A DNA stretch of 30,546 nt from JAVKSL01 sp039583695. Lineage in GTDB: Bacteria; Actinomycetota; Acidimicrobiia; Acidimicrobiales; JAJPHD01. The position numbers and the translations under genes were made by a program. Positions 7,347 to 13,820 of the stretch are shown piece by piece. The stretch spans positions 1-30,546 of the forward strand of contig JAVKSL010000032.1 in the NCBI GenBank assembly GCA_039583695.1, written 5' to 3'. The notes under the pieces are model-generated. The model had not been told where the DNA came from. It saw nothing but the letters and a program-made list of their open reading frames with translations, and did not search any database. The first letter of the stretch is position 1; every line of letters begins with the position of its first letter.

Positions 7347-10300
7347 TCAGCAGAAGTTGCGGGCGCCGGGAGCGGCCGCCAGCTCGAGAGCCTCGATACG
7401 CTCGGCGACAACGTTCACCACCCCCTCCACCGACTCGAGCCTGCCGCTCACCACCATCGCCACCGCCGAGTTGGCCACCCGGCGGTGACGTTCCCAGACC
7501 CCTGGCGAGCAGATCACGTTGACCAGACCGCTCTCGTCCTCCAGATTGAGGAACGTGACTCCCCTTGCCGTCTCGGGTCGCTGGCGGTGGGTCACCACCC
7601 CGGCGACAACGACCTTGGCACCCGAAGCCACCTCGTGAAGCCGGGCTGCCAGGATCACCCCTCTTTCTTCCAGCTGGGAGCGGACCAGCTCGGTCAATGA
7701 CCCCTCCACCGACACTCCGGTGGCCCACAGGTCGGCAACCAACTCCTCGGTGCTGCTCATCGGCGGAAGTGCTGGGGCCTCGGCGCCGACCGCCAAGCCC
7801 TCCAGCTGTCCAGACCCCATGGTGCCGAGCGGCCCCGCAGCCCATAGCGCCCGGCGGCGGCTCCCGCCGTCCAGGCTGGCAGTGGCGCCCGCGGTTGCCA
7901 GGGCTTCTAGCTGAGCCGCCGAGAGCTGGACCCGTCGGGCCAGGTCCTCCAAGTTGCGATAGGGGGCCGCGGCGACGATCCGTGTCGCCGTGTCCTCGCC
8001 CAGCCCCCGAACCGAGGCCAGCCCGAGCCGGACAGCGGGCTCGGGCTCGGCGACAGCGGGCTCGGGCTCGGCGACAGCGGGCTCGGGCTCGGCGACAGCG
8101 GGCTCGGNNNNNNNNNNNNNNNNNNNNNNNNNNNNNNNNNNNNNNNNNNNNNNNNNNNNNNNNNNNNNNNNNNNNNNNNNNNNNNNNNNNNNNNNNNNNN
8201 NNNNNNNGACAGCGGGCTCGGGCTCGGCGACAGCGGGCTCGGGCTCGGCGACAGCGGGCTCGGGCTCGGCGACAGCGGGCTCGGGCTCGGCGACAGCGGG
8301 CTCGGCGGTGGCGGTGGCGGTGGCCAGGCTGGGCTCCAGGCTGGCCCCCACCCCGCTGTGATTCACGTCGGGGCGGCGCACCTCGACCCCGTGGCGCCGG
8401 GCGTCGGCCACCAGGGTCCGGGGCGCCCAGAATCCCATCGGCTGGGAGTTGAGCAGCCCGGCCAAGAATGCCGCTGGGTAATGCAGCTTCACCCACGCGC
8501 TCGAGTACACCAGGTAAGCAAACGACGTCGCGTGCGACTCGGGAAACCCGAAGTTGGCAAAGGCGGCCATCTTGGCCCAGATCTCGTCCGCCACTCCCCC
8601 GGTGATCCCCCGCTCCGCCATGCCCGCATAGAACCTGCCCCTCAGCGCCTCCATCCGCTGCGCCGAGCGCTTGGCGCTCATCGCCTGGCGCAGCCGGTCG
8701 GCGTCGACTGCGCTGAACCCGGCCACCGCGATGGCCATCTGCATCAGCTGCTCCTGGAACAACGGGATGCCCAGGGTCTTTTCCAGGCACCCCCGCAACA
8801 GCGGATGCAGGTAGGTGACCGCCTCGGTGCCATTGCGCCGGCGCAGGTAGGGATGCACCGAGCCCCCCTGGATCGGGCCTGGTCGGATCAGGGCCACCTC
8901 CACCACCAAGTCATAGAAGCATGTGGGGCGCAGCCTGGGCAGGGTGGCCATCTGGGCCCGGGACTCGACCTGGAACACCCCGACGGTGTCCGCCGCGCAG
9001 AGCATCTGATAGACAGCGGGCTCCTGGGGCAGGGCGGCCAGGTCGATGCGCACCCCGTGGTAAGCCCCCACCAGGTCGACCATGCGGTGGATCGCTTCGA
9101 GCATCCCCAGCCCCAACAAGTCGAACTTCACCAGGCCCACCGCGGCACAGTCCTCCTTGTCCCACTGCAGCACCGTCCGGCCGGGGGCCGTGGCCCACTC
9201 CACCGGGCAGACCTCCACCACCGGCCGGTCACAGATCACCATCCCCCCCGAATGGATCCCGAGGTGGCGCGGCAGCCCCTCCATCTGGGAAGCCAGCGCC
9301 ACCACCGGGGCCGGGACATCCGAGCCGGCGACCGCGGCTTGGACCCGGCCACGGCCGCCCAGGTCCGCCGACCAGGCGTCCACTGCCCCAGCGGGATACC
9401 CGAGCGCCTTGGCGGCGTCGCGTATGGCCGAGCGGCTCCGGTAAGTGATGACGTTCGCCACCTGGGCCGCGTGACGCCGACCGTAGCGCTCGTACACGTA
9501 GCAGATCGCCTCCTCCCGCCGGCCGGACTCGATGTCCACGTCGATGTCCGGCGGCCCATCTCGCGCCGGGGACAAGAAGCGCTCGAACAACAGGCCCAGG
9601 GCCACCGCATCGGCATTGGTGATCCCGAGCGCGTAGCAAACAGCCGAGTTCGCCGCCGACCCCCGACCCTGGCAGTAGATGCCCGCCTCCCGGCAGAACC
9701 TGACTATGTCCCACACCACCAGGAAGTACCCCGGGAATCCCAGCGCCTCGATCACCTCCAGCTCGTGGTCGATCTGCGCCCACGCCCCGCGCACCCGCTC
9801 GGCTCCCCGAGGCCCGTATCGTGCGATCGCCCCGGCAGCCACCAGGTGAGCCAGCCAGCTCACCTCGTCGTGGCCGGCCGGGACAGGGAATGGTGGCAGC
9901 CCCGGAGCCAGCAGCCCCAGGTCGAAAGCCAGCTCAGCTCCCAGCTCCCCCGACCGGACCACCACTCCGGGGTAGCGGGCGAAGCGCCGGGCCTGCTCGG
10001 CTCCCGAGCGCAGGTGCGCCCCTGGCCCAGCCGGGAGCCACCCGTCCATGTCGTCCAGGCTGCGCCTGGCGCGCACCGCAGCCAGCGCCGCGGCCAGGTG
10101 ATGCCCCCCCGGGCGAGCAAAATGCGCATTGGTGGTCGCCACCAGGTCTACCCCCCGGGAGACGGCGAGGCGCGCCAGGGCATCATTGCGGGCCTCGTCC
10201 ACCGGGTCGTCGTGGTTCCACAGCTCCACCGCCACATTCGCCCGCCCGAAGGCCTCCACCAGGCGATCCAGCGCCCGGCCAGCCGCCGCCGGGCCCCCGG

Positions 10301-10754
10301 CGACCAGCGCAGCTGCCACCTCCCCCTTGCGACACCCGGTGAGCACCAGCCAGTGGCCCCCGTGCTCCCCCGCCAGGGCCTCCAGCTCGACGACCGGACG
10401 CCCCTTCGCCCCCCCGGCGAGCTGGGCATCGGCGAGCGCGGCGGACAGCCGGGCATAGCCGGCCGGGTCACGGGCCAGCACCACCAGGTGGTGTCCCGCC
10501 GGGTCGGGCACCCCCGTCTGGCGCCGGGTGAGCCCCAGGGTCACCTCGGCCCCGAACACGGTCGGCAGCCCCGCCTCGCGCGCCGCCTCCGCGAATCTGA
10601 CCACCCCGTAGAGCCCGTCGTGGTCGGTGATGGCCAGCGCCACCAGGCCCAGACGGGCCGCTTCGGCGACCATCTCCTCGGGCTCCGACGCCCCGTCCAA
10701 GAAGCTGAAGGCGCTGTGCGCGTGCAGCTCGGCATACCCAGTTGCGGCCAGCAC
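7347..10754 (-). CDS. dnaE2: Error-prone DNA polymerase DnaE2
   Basis: An error-prone C-family polymerase of the DnaE2/ImuC type, the catalytic subunit of the SOS mutasome. In order: a PHP domain starting YAELHAHSAFSFLDGAS; the palm with PDIDVDIE, whose catalytic Asp residues fall at 403 and 405; VKFDLLGL with the third Asp; fingers and helix-hairpin regions to about residue 815; and a C-terminal OB fold (VVVAGVVTHRQRPETA, VNVICSPGVW) ending GARNFC. Between DVNHSGVGASLEP and AVRLGLASVRGLG, a linker that is short in the family is expanded by tandem EPAVAEP heptads, broken by an assembly gap, so the true length is unknown. The apparent 1135 residues include 34 unknown ones. The start GTG at 10754 has no Shine-Dalgarno; a -10 and a LexA box lie directly upstream. 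It follows imuA'-imuB on the same strand but has its own promoter. Confidence 0.95.
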   Translation of the reverse strand: MLAATGYAELHAHSAFSFLDGASEPEEMVAEAARLGLVALAITDHDGLYGVVRFAEAAREAGLPTVFGAEVTLGLTRRQTGVPDPAGHHLVVLARDPAGYARLSAALADAQLAGGAKGRPVVELEALAGEHGGHWLVLTGCRKGEVAAALVAGGPAAAGRALDRLVEAFGRANVAVELWNHDDPVDEARNDALARLAVSRGVDLVATTNAHFARPGGHHLAAALAAVRARRSLDDMDGWLPAGPGAHLRSGAEQARRFARYPGVVVRSGELGAELAFDLGLLAPGLPPFPVPAGHDEVSWLAHLVAAGAIARYGPRGAERVRGAWAQIDHELEVIEALGFPGYFLVVWDIVRFCREAGIYCQGRGSAANSAVCYALGITNADAVALGLLFERFLSPARDGPPDIDVDIESGRREEAICYVYERYGRRHAAQVANVITYRSRSAIRDAAKALGYPAGAVDAWSADLGGRGRVQAAVAGSDVPAPVVALASQMEGLPRHLGIHSGGMVICDRPVVEVCPVEWATAPGRTVLQWDKEDCAAVGLVKFDLLGLGMLEAIHRMVDLVGAYHGVRIDLAALPQEPAVYQMLCAADTVGVFQVESRAQMATLPRLRPTCFYDLVVEVALIRPGPIQGGSVHPYLRRRNGTEAVTYLHPLLRGCLEKTLGIPLFQEQLMQMAIAVAGFSAVDADRLRQAMSAKRSAQRMEALRGRFYAGMAERGITGGVADEIWAKMAAFANFGFPESHATSFAYLVYSSAWVKLHYPAAFLAGLLNSQPMGFWAPRTLVADARRHGVEVRRPDVNHSGVGASLEPSLATATATAEPAVAEPEPAVAEPEPAVAEPEPAVAEPEPAVXXXXXXXXXXXXXXXXXXXXXXXXXXXXXXXXXXEPAVAEPEPAVAEPEPAVAEPEPAVRLGLASVRGLGEDTATRIVAAAPYRNLEDLARRVQLSAAQLEALATAGATASLDGGSRRRALWAAGPLGTMGSGQLEGLAVGAEAPALPPMSSTEELVADLWATGVSVEGSLTELVRSQLEERGVILAARLHEVASGAKVVVAGVVTHRQRPETARGVTFLNLEDESGLVNVICSPGVWERHRRVANSAVAMVVSGRLESVEGVVNVVAERIEALELAAAPGARNFC
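8031..8305 (-). repeat. 21-bp tandem repeat inside dnaE2 (EPAVAEP heptads)
   Basis: The unit starts GACAGCGGGCTCGG on the plus strand and is 21 bases long. Three identical full units and part of a fourth precede the gap (8031-8107). Four full units and part of a fifth follow it (8208-8305). The visible copies are identical, which implies recent expansion. On the coding strand each unit encodes EPAVAEP. Confidence 0.95.
8108..8207. other. Assembly gap of exactly 100 N
   Basis: A run of exactly 100 N sits inside the 21-bp repeat. If the repeat continues in register, the missing length must be 7 plus a multiple of 21, and 100 does not fit. The gap is therefore a placeholder, not a measured size. 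The reading frame continues across it only because 100 and 7 leave the same remainder on division by three. Confidence 0.97.
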
Positions 10755-10760
10755 ATGGCC

Positions 10761-10766
10761 AGACTA
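10761..10766 (-). promoter_or_regulatory. -10 element of dnaE2 (leaderless)
   Basis: TAGTCT on the minus strand, followed by exactly six bases (GGCCAT) and then the GTG start at 10754. The distance places the transcription start at or next to the start codon. The imuA' promoter has the same hexamer at the same spacing. Confidence 0.7.
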
Positions 10767-10782
10767 GCGAACAGATGTACGT
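10767..10782. promoter_or_regulatory. LexA (SOS) box of dnaE2
   Basis: GCGAACAGATGTACGT matches the core CGAAC-N4-GTWCG of the actinobacterial SOS box (consensus TCGAACATGTGTTCGA, from the mycobacterial literature). It abuts the -10 element, so bound LexA would block RNA polymerase. The box upstream of imuA' has the same position relative to its promoter. Confidence 0.8.
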
Positions 10783-10924
10783 AGCCAGCCCCGATACCCG
10801 AGTGACTAACGCCTACCTGCTTGCCCTGGCAAAGGCGCACCAAGGACGCTTCGTAACCTTCGACCACACCGTGTCCCTTGCTTGGGTACGCGGCTCGACC
10901 AAGGAGCACCTGACGGCCCTGTAG
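10775..10924 (+). pseudogene. Remnant of a VapC-type PIN toxin (C-terminal end only)
   Basis: The plus-strand frame reads DTRVTNAYLLALAKAHQGRF, then VTFDHTVSLAWVRGSTKEHL, and ends TAL. This is the last third of a VapC/PIN-domain ribonuclease, where RVTDAYLLALA and the TFD motif carry late active-site acidic residues. The first ~90 residues with the N-terminal Asp are absent. The fragment begins inside the dnaE2 promoter region, so it cannot encode a functional toxin. A VapB-like antitoxin start lies 24 bases downstream. Confidence 0.65.
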
Positions 10925-10948
10925 GCCGCCGACGATGGCAGATCCAGG

Positions 10949-11032
10949 GTGAAGACTGCGATCTCGGTTCCGGACGACACCTACGAGCGGGCATCGCGGC
11001 GCGCTCAGGCGGCGGCCGTGGCTCAGTCGTAG
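10949..11032 (+). pseudogene. Truncated VapB/RHH-type antitoxin start
   Basis: A 27-codon frame starts VKTAISVPDDTYERASRRA, the typical first strand and helix of ribbon-helix-helix antitoxins (MKTAISVPDDxFExAxRRA). It then loses similarity (QAAAVAQS) and stops at 11030-11032, inside the 3' end of imuB on the other strand. The toxin-neutralising tail is missing. In intact operons the antitoxin precedes the toxin; here an antitoxin head follows a toxin tail, so these are scraps of two modules or of a rearranged one. Confidence 0.6.
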
Positions 11033-12582
11033 GTTGCCTCCACGCTCCAGCGCCCGCCCTCCAGCCCGACCAGATGCGCCACGCCGTCGGCGCCGAGGAC
11101 CTGGCAGCGGGCCCGCCGCCTCCGCCCCGAGCGATCCCACCACCTCTCGTCAGCCAGCCACGGCCCGGCCCAGCCGACCACCTCCACCCAGGCCCCGCCA
11201 CCCACAACCAGGCGGGCGGGCGCCCCGCTCAGGTGACCCCTCGCATCCACGCTCACCGGCTCCCCGGCGCTATCGACCACCTCCGCCGCCAGCGCTTCTG
11301 AAAAAATTGTGCTCGGTGCAGGGCCAGGGCAGTGCCCAGGCCAGGGCAGCGAGGCGGCGGGCAACAACGCCTGCTCGCCCCAGGGAACCAGCTCCACCCG
11401 GTCCGCTGGCCCCCTACCGCCACGCAGGACCCCCATGAAGATCGCGTCGGGACCGAGAATCCCACGCAGGTGCTCCAGTGTCCTGGCTGCCCGACGGTCG
11501 GCCTCGGTCCGCTCCCCCCACAGCCCCAGCTGGCGCCCGTAGTCCGGGAGAACCTGCTCGGCGACCAGCGCCAGCCTGGTGATCCCCGCCGTCGGGGCTG
11601 GTCCAGCAGTCGCCGACAGCCATCCGTCGAGCTGCCAGCGCAGGCGGGTCACCATGTCCTCGGCGTTGAGCGCCCCATCCCCCCTCCAGGTGCGCGCCAG
11701 GGATTCGCCGTGCTCGGTCTCCGCTTCGATGCGCAAGCGGACACAGGCCAAGCCCCTGGCACTGAGCCGCTCGACCAAGTTGGCCGCCATCGAGCGGGCG
11801 GAAAATGCCGCCACGTCCACCCGCTCGATAGGTGGGTCGCACTCGAGGCACACCACCGCCGGCTCGGTGGAGGGGCGGGCTCGAAGTGGGCGCTCGGCGA
11901 CCCCACCCGCTAGACGGTGGGCCTCTGCGCCGTCAGGGCCGAAGCGGTTCAGCACTGAGGACGCGGGCAACGCCGCCAGCTCCCCGAGGGTGTGAATCCC
12001 CAACCGGTTCAAGATGTCGGCCAGCCCGGGCCTGCCGAGCACGGCCACCGAGAAAGGCGACAGGAATTCCCGGACCTCCCCCACCGGCACGATCACTCCC
12101 AGCCGGGCAGCCAGGGTGGCAGCGAAGTAGCCATCCGCAACTCCCACCCGGACGGCGGCAGTCGGCGGCGGCCCGGCAAGCCCGGTGATATCGACAGGCG
12201 CCTGCATGGCACCCGCCGCCACCTCGGCCACCCGATGGCACAGGACCTCCTCGCCTCCGAAATATCGGGCCGGGCCACGCACGTCCAGGGCGCACAGGCC
12301 CGGCCAGGTGACCTCCACCAGCGGGGTGAGCGTGGCTATAGCCGCCACCACCGGCTCGAAAGCCCGAGCTTCTCGGGCAGTGTCCCTAGCCAGCACCACC
12401 AGATCCGGGCACCTGCCCTCGGCCTCCCGCCTTCTCATACCAACGCACACCCCCGCTTCCCGAGCAGCCGCCGAGCAAGCGAGCACCCGCCCACTCGCCA
12501 CCACCCCCACTGCCTGCTCGGGAGCGAGCCCCGCGGCAGTCACTGGCCAGTCCGGGCACCAGGCCACGAGCACCCGCAGCAC
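11023..12582 (-). CDS. imuB: ImuB-type Y-family polymerase homologue
   Basis: A 519-aa ImuB-type Y-family protein, the non-catalytic hub that links DnaE2 and ImuA' to the beta clamp in SOS mutagenesis. The N-terminal palm begins VLRVLVAWCPDWPVTAAG, lacking the first catalytic Asp pair. The later acidic motif is replaced by GLCALDVRGPARYFGG, consistent with loss of catalysis. Residues 351-356 read QLGLWG, which fits the clamp-binding motif (QLPLWG in mycobacterial ImuB). The C-terminal ~120 residues (VSVDARGHLSG, WAGPWLADERWWD) form the usual ImuB tail. GTG at 12582 shares one base with the TAG stop of imuA' (TAGTG), implying translational coupling; an extension to 12612 is less likely. The 3' end overlaps antitoxin scraps on the other strand by ten bases. 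Confidence 0.93.
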   Translation of the reverse strand: MLRVLVAWCPDWPVTAAGLAPEQAVGVVASGRVLACSAAAREAGVCVGMRRREAEGRCPDLVVLARDTAREARAFEPVVAAIATLTPLVEVTWPGLCALDVRGPARYFGGEEVLCHRVAEVAAGAMQAPVDITGLAGPPPTAAVRVGVADGYFAATLAARLGVIVPVGEVREFLSPFSVAVLGRPGLADILNRLGIHTLGELAALPASSVLNRFGPDGAEAHRLAGGVAERPLRARPSTEPAVVCLECDPPIERVDVAAFSARSMAANLVERLSARGLACVRLRIEAETEHGESLARTWRGDGALNAEDMVTRLRWQLDGWLSATAGPAPTAGITRLALVAEQVLPDYGRQLGLWGERTEADRRAARTLEHLRGILGPDAIFMGVLRGGRGPADRVELVPWGEQALLPAASLPWPGHCPGPAPSTIFSEALAAEVVDSAGEPVSVDARGHLSGAPARLVVGGGAWVEVVGWAGPWLADERWWDRSGRRRRARCQVLGADGVAHLVGLEGGRWSVEATYD

Positions 12583-13199
12583 TAGCCCACCGCCGAGCGA
12601 CCCTCGGCCCACACACCAGGGGACGCCGCGACCAGGCCGCCGACGGGTGCTGGCAACAACAGCTGGACCCGGCGCTCCCGGCCAGCGGCCCGGCGGCCCG
12701 AGGAACGCACATCCAGCGTCCGGTAAGCCAAGGCGCCGTGACCGGCCTCCAGCCCGTGCCAGGTAGTCGCGGTGACCACCAGCTCGATGTCCACGGGCTC
12801 CGGCCAGGCCCGCGCCGGGGCCGCCACCAGGAGCACCGACCCGCCCTGCCGGGCACGAGCCGCCAGCCTGCGTGCATCAACCTCCCGACATCCCCCCGGA
12901 GGCCACAACGCCACTACCTCGAGGCCTCCGAGCAGCGTCGCCACCACCTCCAGCCACGATGGCCCCCACCAGGGTACCAGGGCCAGATGCTCCAGGTTCA
13001 CCCCGGCAGCAGCCGCCGCCTCGAGGCCCAGGCACCCCATCCCCACCACTGCCCCCCATGCCCCGCCAGACAGCGGGCCCGCCATGAGCCCCAACACCAG
13101 CGAGGTGGACCCATTGGCACCACCCACGGAGACCACCGAGCCCGGGCGCAGCCCGCGCTCGGGCAACAAATCCTCCAGAGGTACGACCACATCGAGCAC
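12582..13199 (-). CDS. imuA': ImuA' (RecA-like mutasome accessory protein)
   Basis: A 205-aa protein in the position and with the organisation of actinobacterial ImuA', a RecA-like accessory factor needed with ImuB and DnaE2 for induced mutagenesis. It starts MLDVVVPLEDLLPERGLRPG, followed by SVVSVGGANGSTSLVLGL. That segment sits where the Walker A loop would be, but its canonical GKT/S is degraded to GST. LEHLALVPWWGPSWLEV and a C-terminal VQLLLPAPVGG stretch follow. The start codon is GTG 13199, with no Shine-Dalgarno. A -10 (TAGTCT) ends seven bases upstream and a near-perfect LexA box abuts it, so it is SOS-regulated and probably leaderless. It is translationally coupled to imuB. Confidence 0.88.
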   Translation of the reverse strand: MLDVVVPLEDLLPERGLRPGSVVSVGGANGSTSLVLGLMAGPLSGGAWGAVVGMGCLGLEAAAAAGVNLEHLALVPWWGPSWLEVVATLLGGLEVVALWPPGGCREVDARRLAARARQGGSVLLVAAPARAWPEPVDIELVVTATTWHGLEAGHGALAYRTLDVRSSGRRAAGRERRVQLLLPAPVGGLVAASPGVWAEGRSAVG

Positions 13200-13205
13200 C
13201 TACCC

Positions 13206-13211
13206 AGACTA
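13206..13211 (-). promoter_or_regulatory. -10 element of imuA'-imuB (leaderless)
   Basis: TAGTCT on the minus strand, then six bases (GGGTAG), then the GTG start of imuA'. This is the same hexamer and spacing as at dnaE2. No -35 hexamer is recognisable at the expected distance. Confidence 0.7.
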
Positions 13212-13227
13212 TCGAACATGTGTACGA
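13212..13227. promoter_or_regulatory. LexA (SOS) box of imuA'-imuB
   Basis: TCGAACATGTGTACGA differs from the mycobacterial/actinobacterial LexA consensus TCGAACATGTGTTCGA at one position. It directly abuts the -10 element, so LexA would repress the operon until DNA damage. Confidence 0.9.
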
Positions 13228-13252
13228 AGCACACGCCAGGACGCCAGTGCTC

Positions 13253-13301
13253 GTACTTGTCGTGATAGCCGACGAAAAACGCACACCATCACGACAAGAA
13301 C
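13253..13301. repeat. Inverted repeat in the imuA'-ybjQ intergenic region
   Basis: CTTGTCGTGAT (13256-13266) and ATCACGACAAG (13288-13298) are perfectly complementary. The arms extend to 14 bases with one mismatch and enclose 21 bases. The element lies between two divergently transcribed genes, upstream of both, so it might be a protein-binding site. No function is shown. Confidence 0.6.
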
Positions 13302-13362
13302 GCCTCGATGCCCCGGTTAGGGCCTGTACGGTGGGGCCAGATCGAGTCGTCATACCCAGTAC

Positions 13363-13442
13363 GAGAACAACCTGGGCAGCGAAGCCGCTCTAATGCGGTC
13401 CTCATCAGGGTTATAGCTGTGCCCGCCGCCCAGGTTGTTCTC
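13363..13442. repeat. 80-bp element with perfect 15-bp terminal inverted repeats
   Basis: GAGAACAACCTGGGC (13363-13377) and GCCCAGGTTGTTCTC (13428-13442) are exact reverse complements around a 50-base centre. The centre has a small CCGC/GCGG hairpin. I see no target-site duplication and no transposase. It ends about 40 bases before the ybjQ promoter. A miniature mobile element and a structured RNA are both possible. Confidence 0.6.
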
Positions 13443-13480
13443 TGCCAGGCCCTTAGCTCCCCATCCCCGCCCCTGAGGCA

Positions 13481-13486
13481 TAGCAT
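13481..13486 (+). promoter_or_regulatory. -10 element of the YbjQ-family gene (leaderless)
   Basis: TAGCAT followed by six bases (CGGGTC) and then ATG at 13493, the same spacing as at dnaE2, imuA', arsR and the exporter. No Shine-Dalgarno is present. Confidence 0.55.
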
Positions 13487-13492
13487 CGGGTC

Positions 13493-13819
13493 ATGCTCAT
13501 CACCACCACCAACGACCTGCCCGGCCACGACATCACCGAGGTCATCGGTGAGGTTTTCGGCCTGACGGTACGTTCGCGCAACCTGGGTTCCCAGATCGGA
13601 GCCAGCCTCAAGGCGATAGCCGGGGGCGAGCTCAAAGGCATGACCAAGGTCCTGATCTCCAGCCGAGAGGAGGTCATCAATCGCATGGTCGCCGAGGCCG
13701 AGGCCAAGGGCGGCAACGCTGTTGTCGCCTTTCGCTTCGACACCTCCGAGATGGGGGGCGTCTGGACCGAGATCTGCGCCTACGGCACCGCGGTCAAGGC
13801 CACCCAACGCAGCAGCTGA
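13493..13819 (+). CDS. YbjQ/UPF0145 family protein
   Basis: A 108-aa protein of the YbjQ (DUF74, UPF0145) family, small pentameric proteins of unknown function, sometimes linked to heavy-metal stress. Family features are VIGEVFGLTVRSRN near residues 18-31, then GGELKGMTKVLISSREEVI, and AKGGNAVVAFRFDTSEM with the conserved GG-NA-V core. The length is normal. ATG at 13493 is probably a leaderless start. The stop codon is followed by one base before the convergent end of the drug-exporter gene at 13821, so the two transcripts must overlap. Nothing in the context gives a specific role. Confidence 0.9.
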   Translation: MLITTTNDLPGHDITEVIGEVFGLTVRSRNLGSQIGASLKAIAGGELKGMTKVLISSREEVINRMVAEAEAKGGNAVVAFRFDTSEMGGVWTEICAYGTAVKATQRSS

Positions 13820-13820
13820 T

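Noticed and set aside
8031..8305. Possible CRISPR array because of the short regular repeats
   Set aside because: Units are contiguous with no spacers and lie in frame within dnaE2; the nrdJ and sepH repeats fail for the same reason.
8358..10784. Long plus-strand open frame (808 codons) antisense to dnaE2
   Set aside because: It mirrors the codon bias of dnaE2 in a high-GC gene, has low-complexity His/Arg/Gln-rich content and no recognisable domain.
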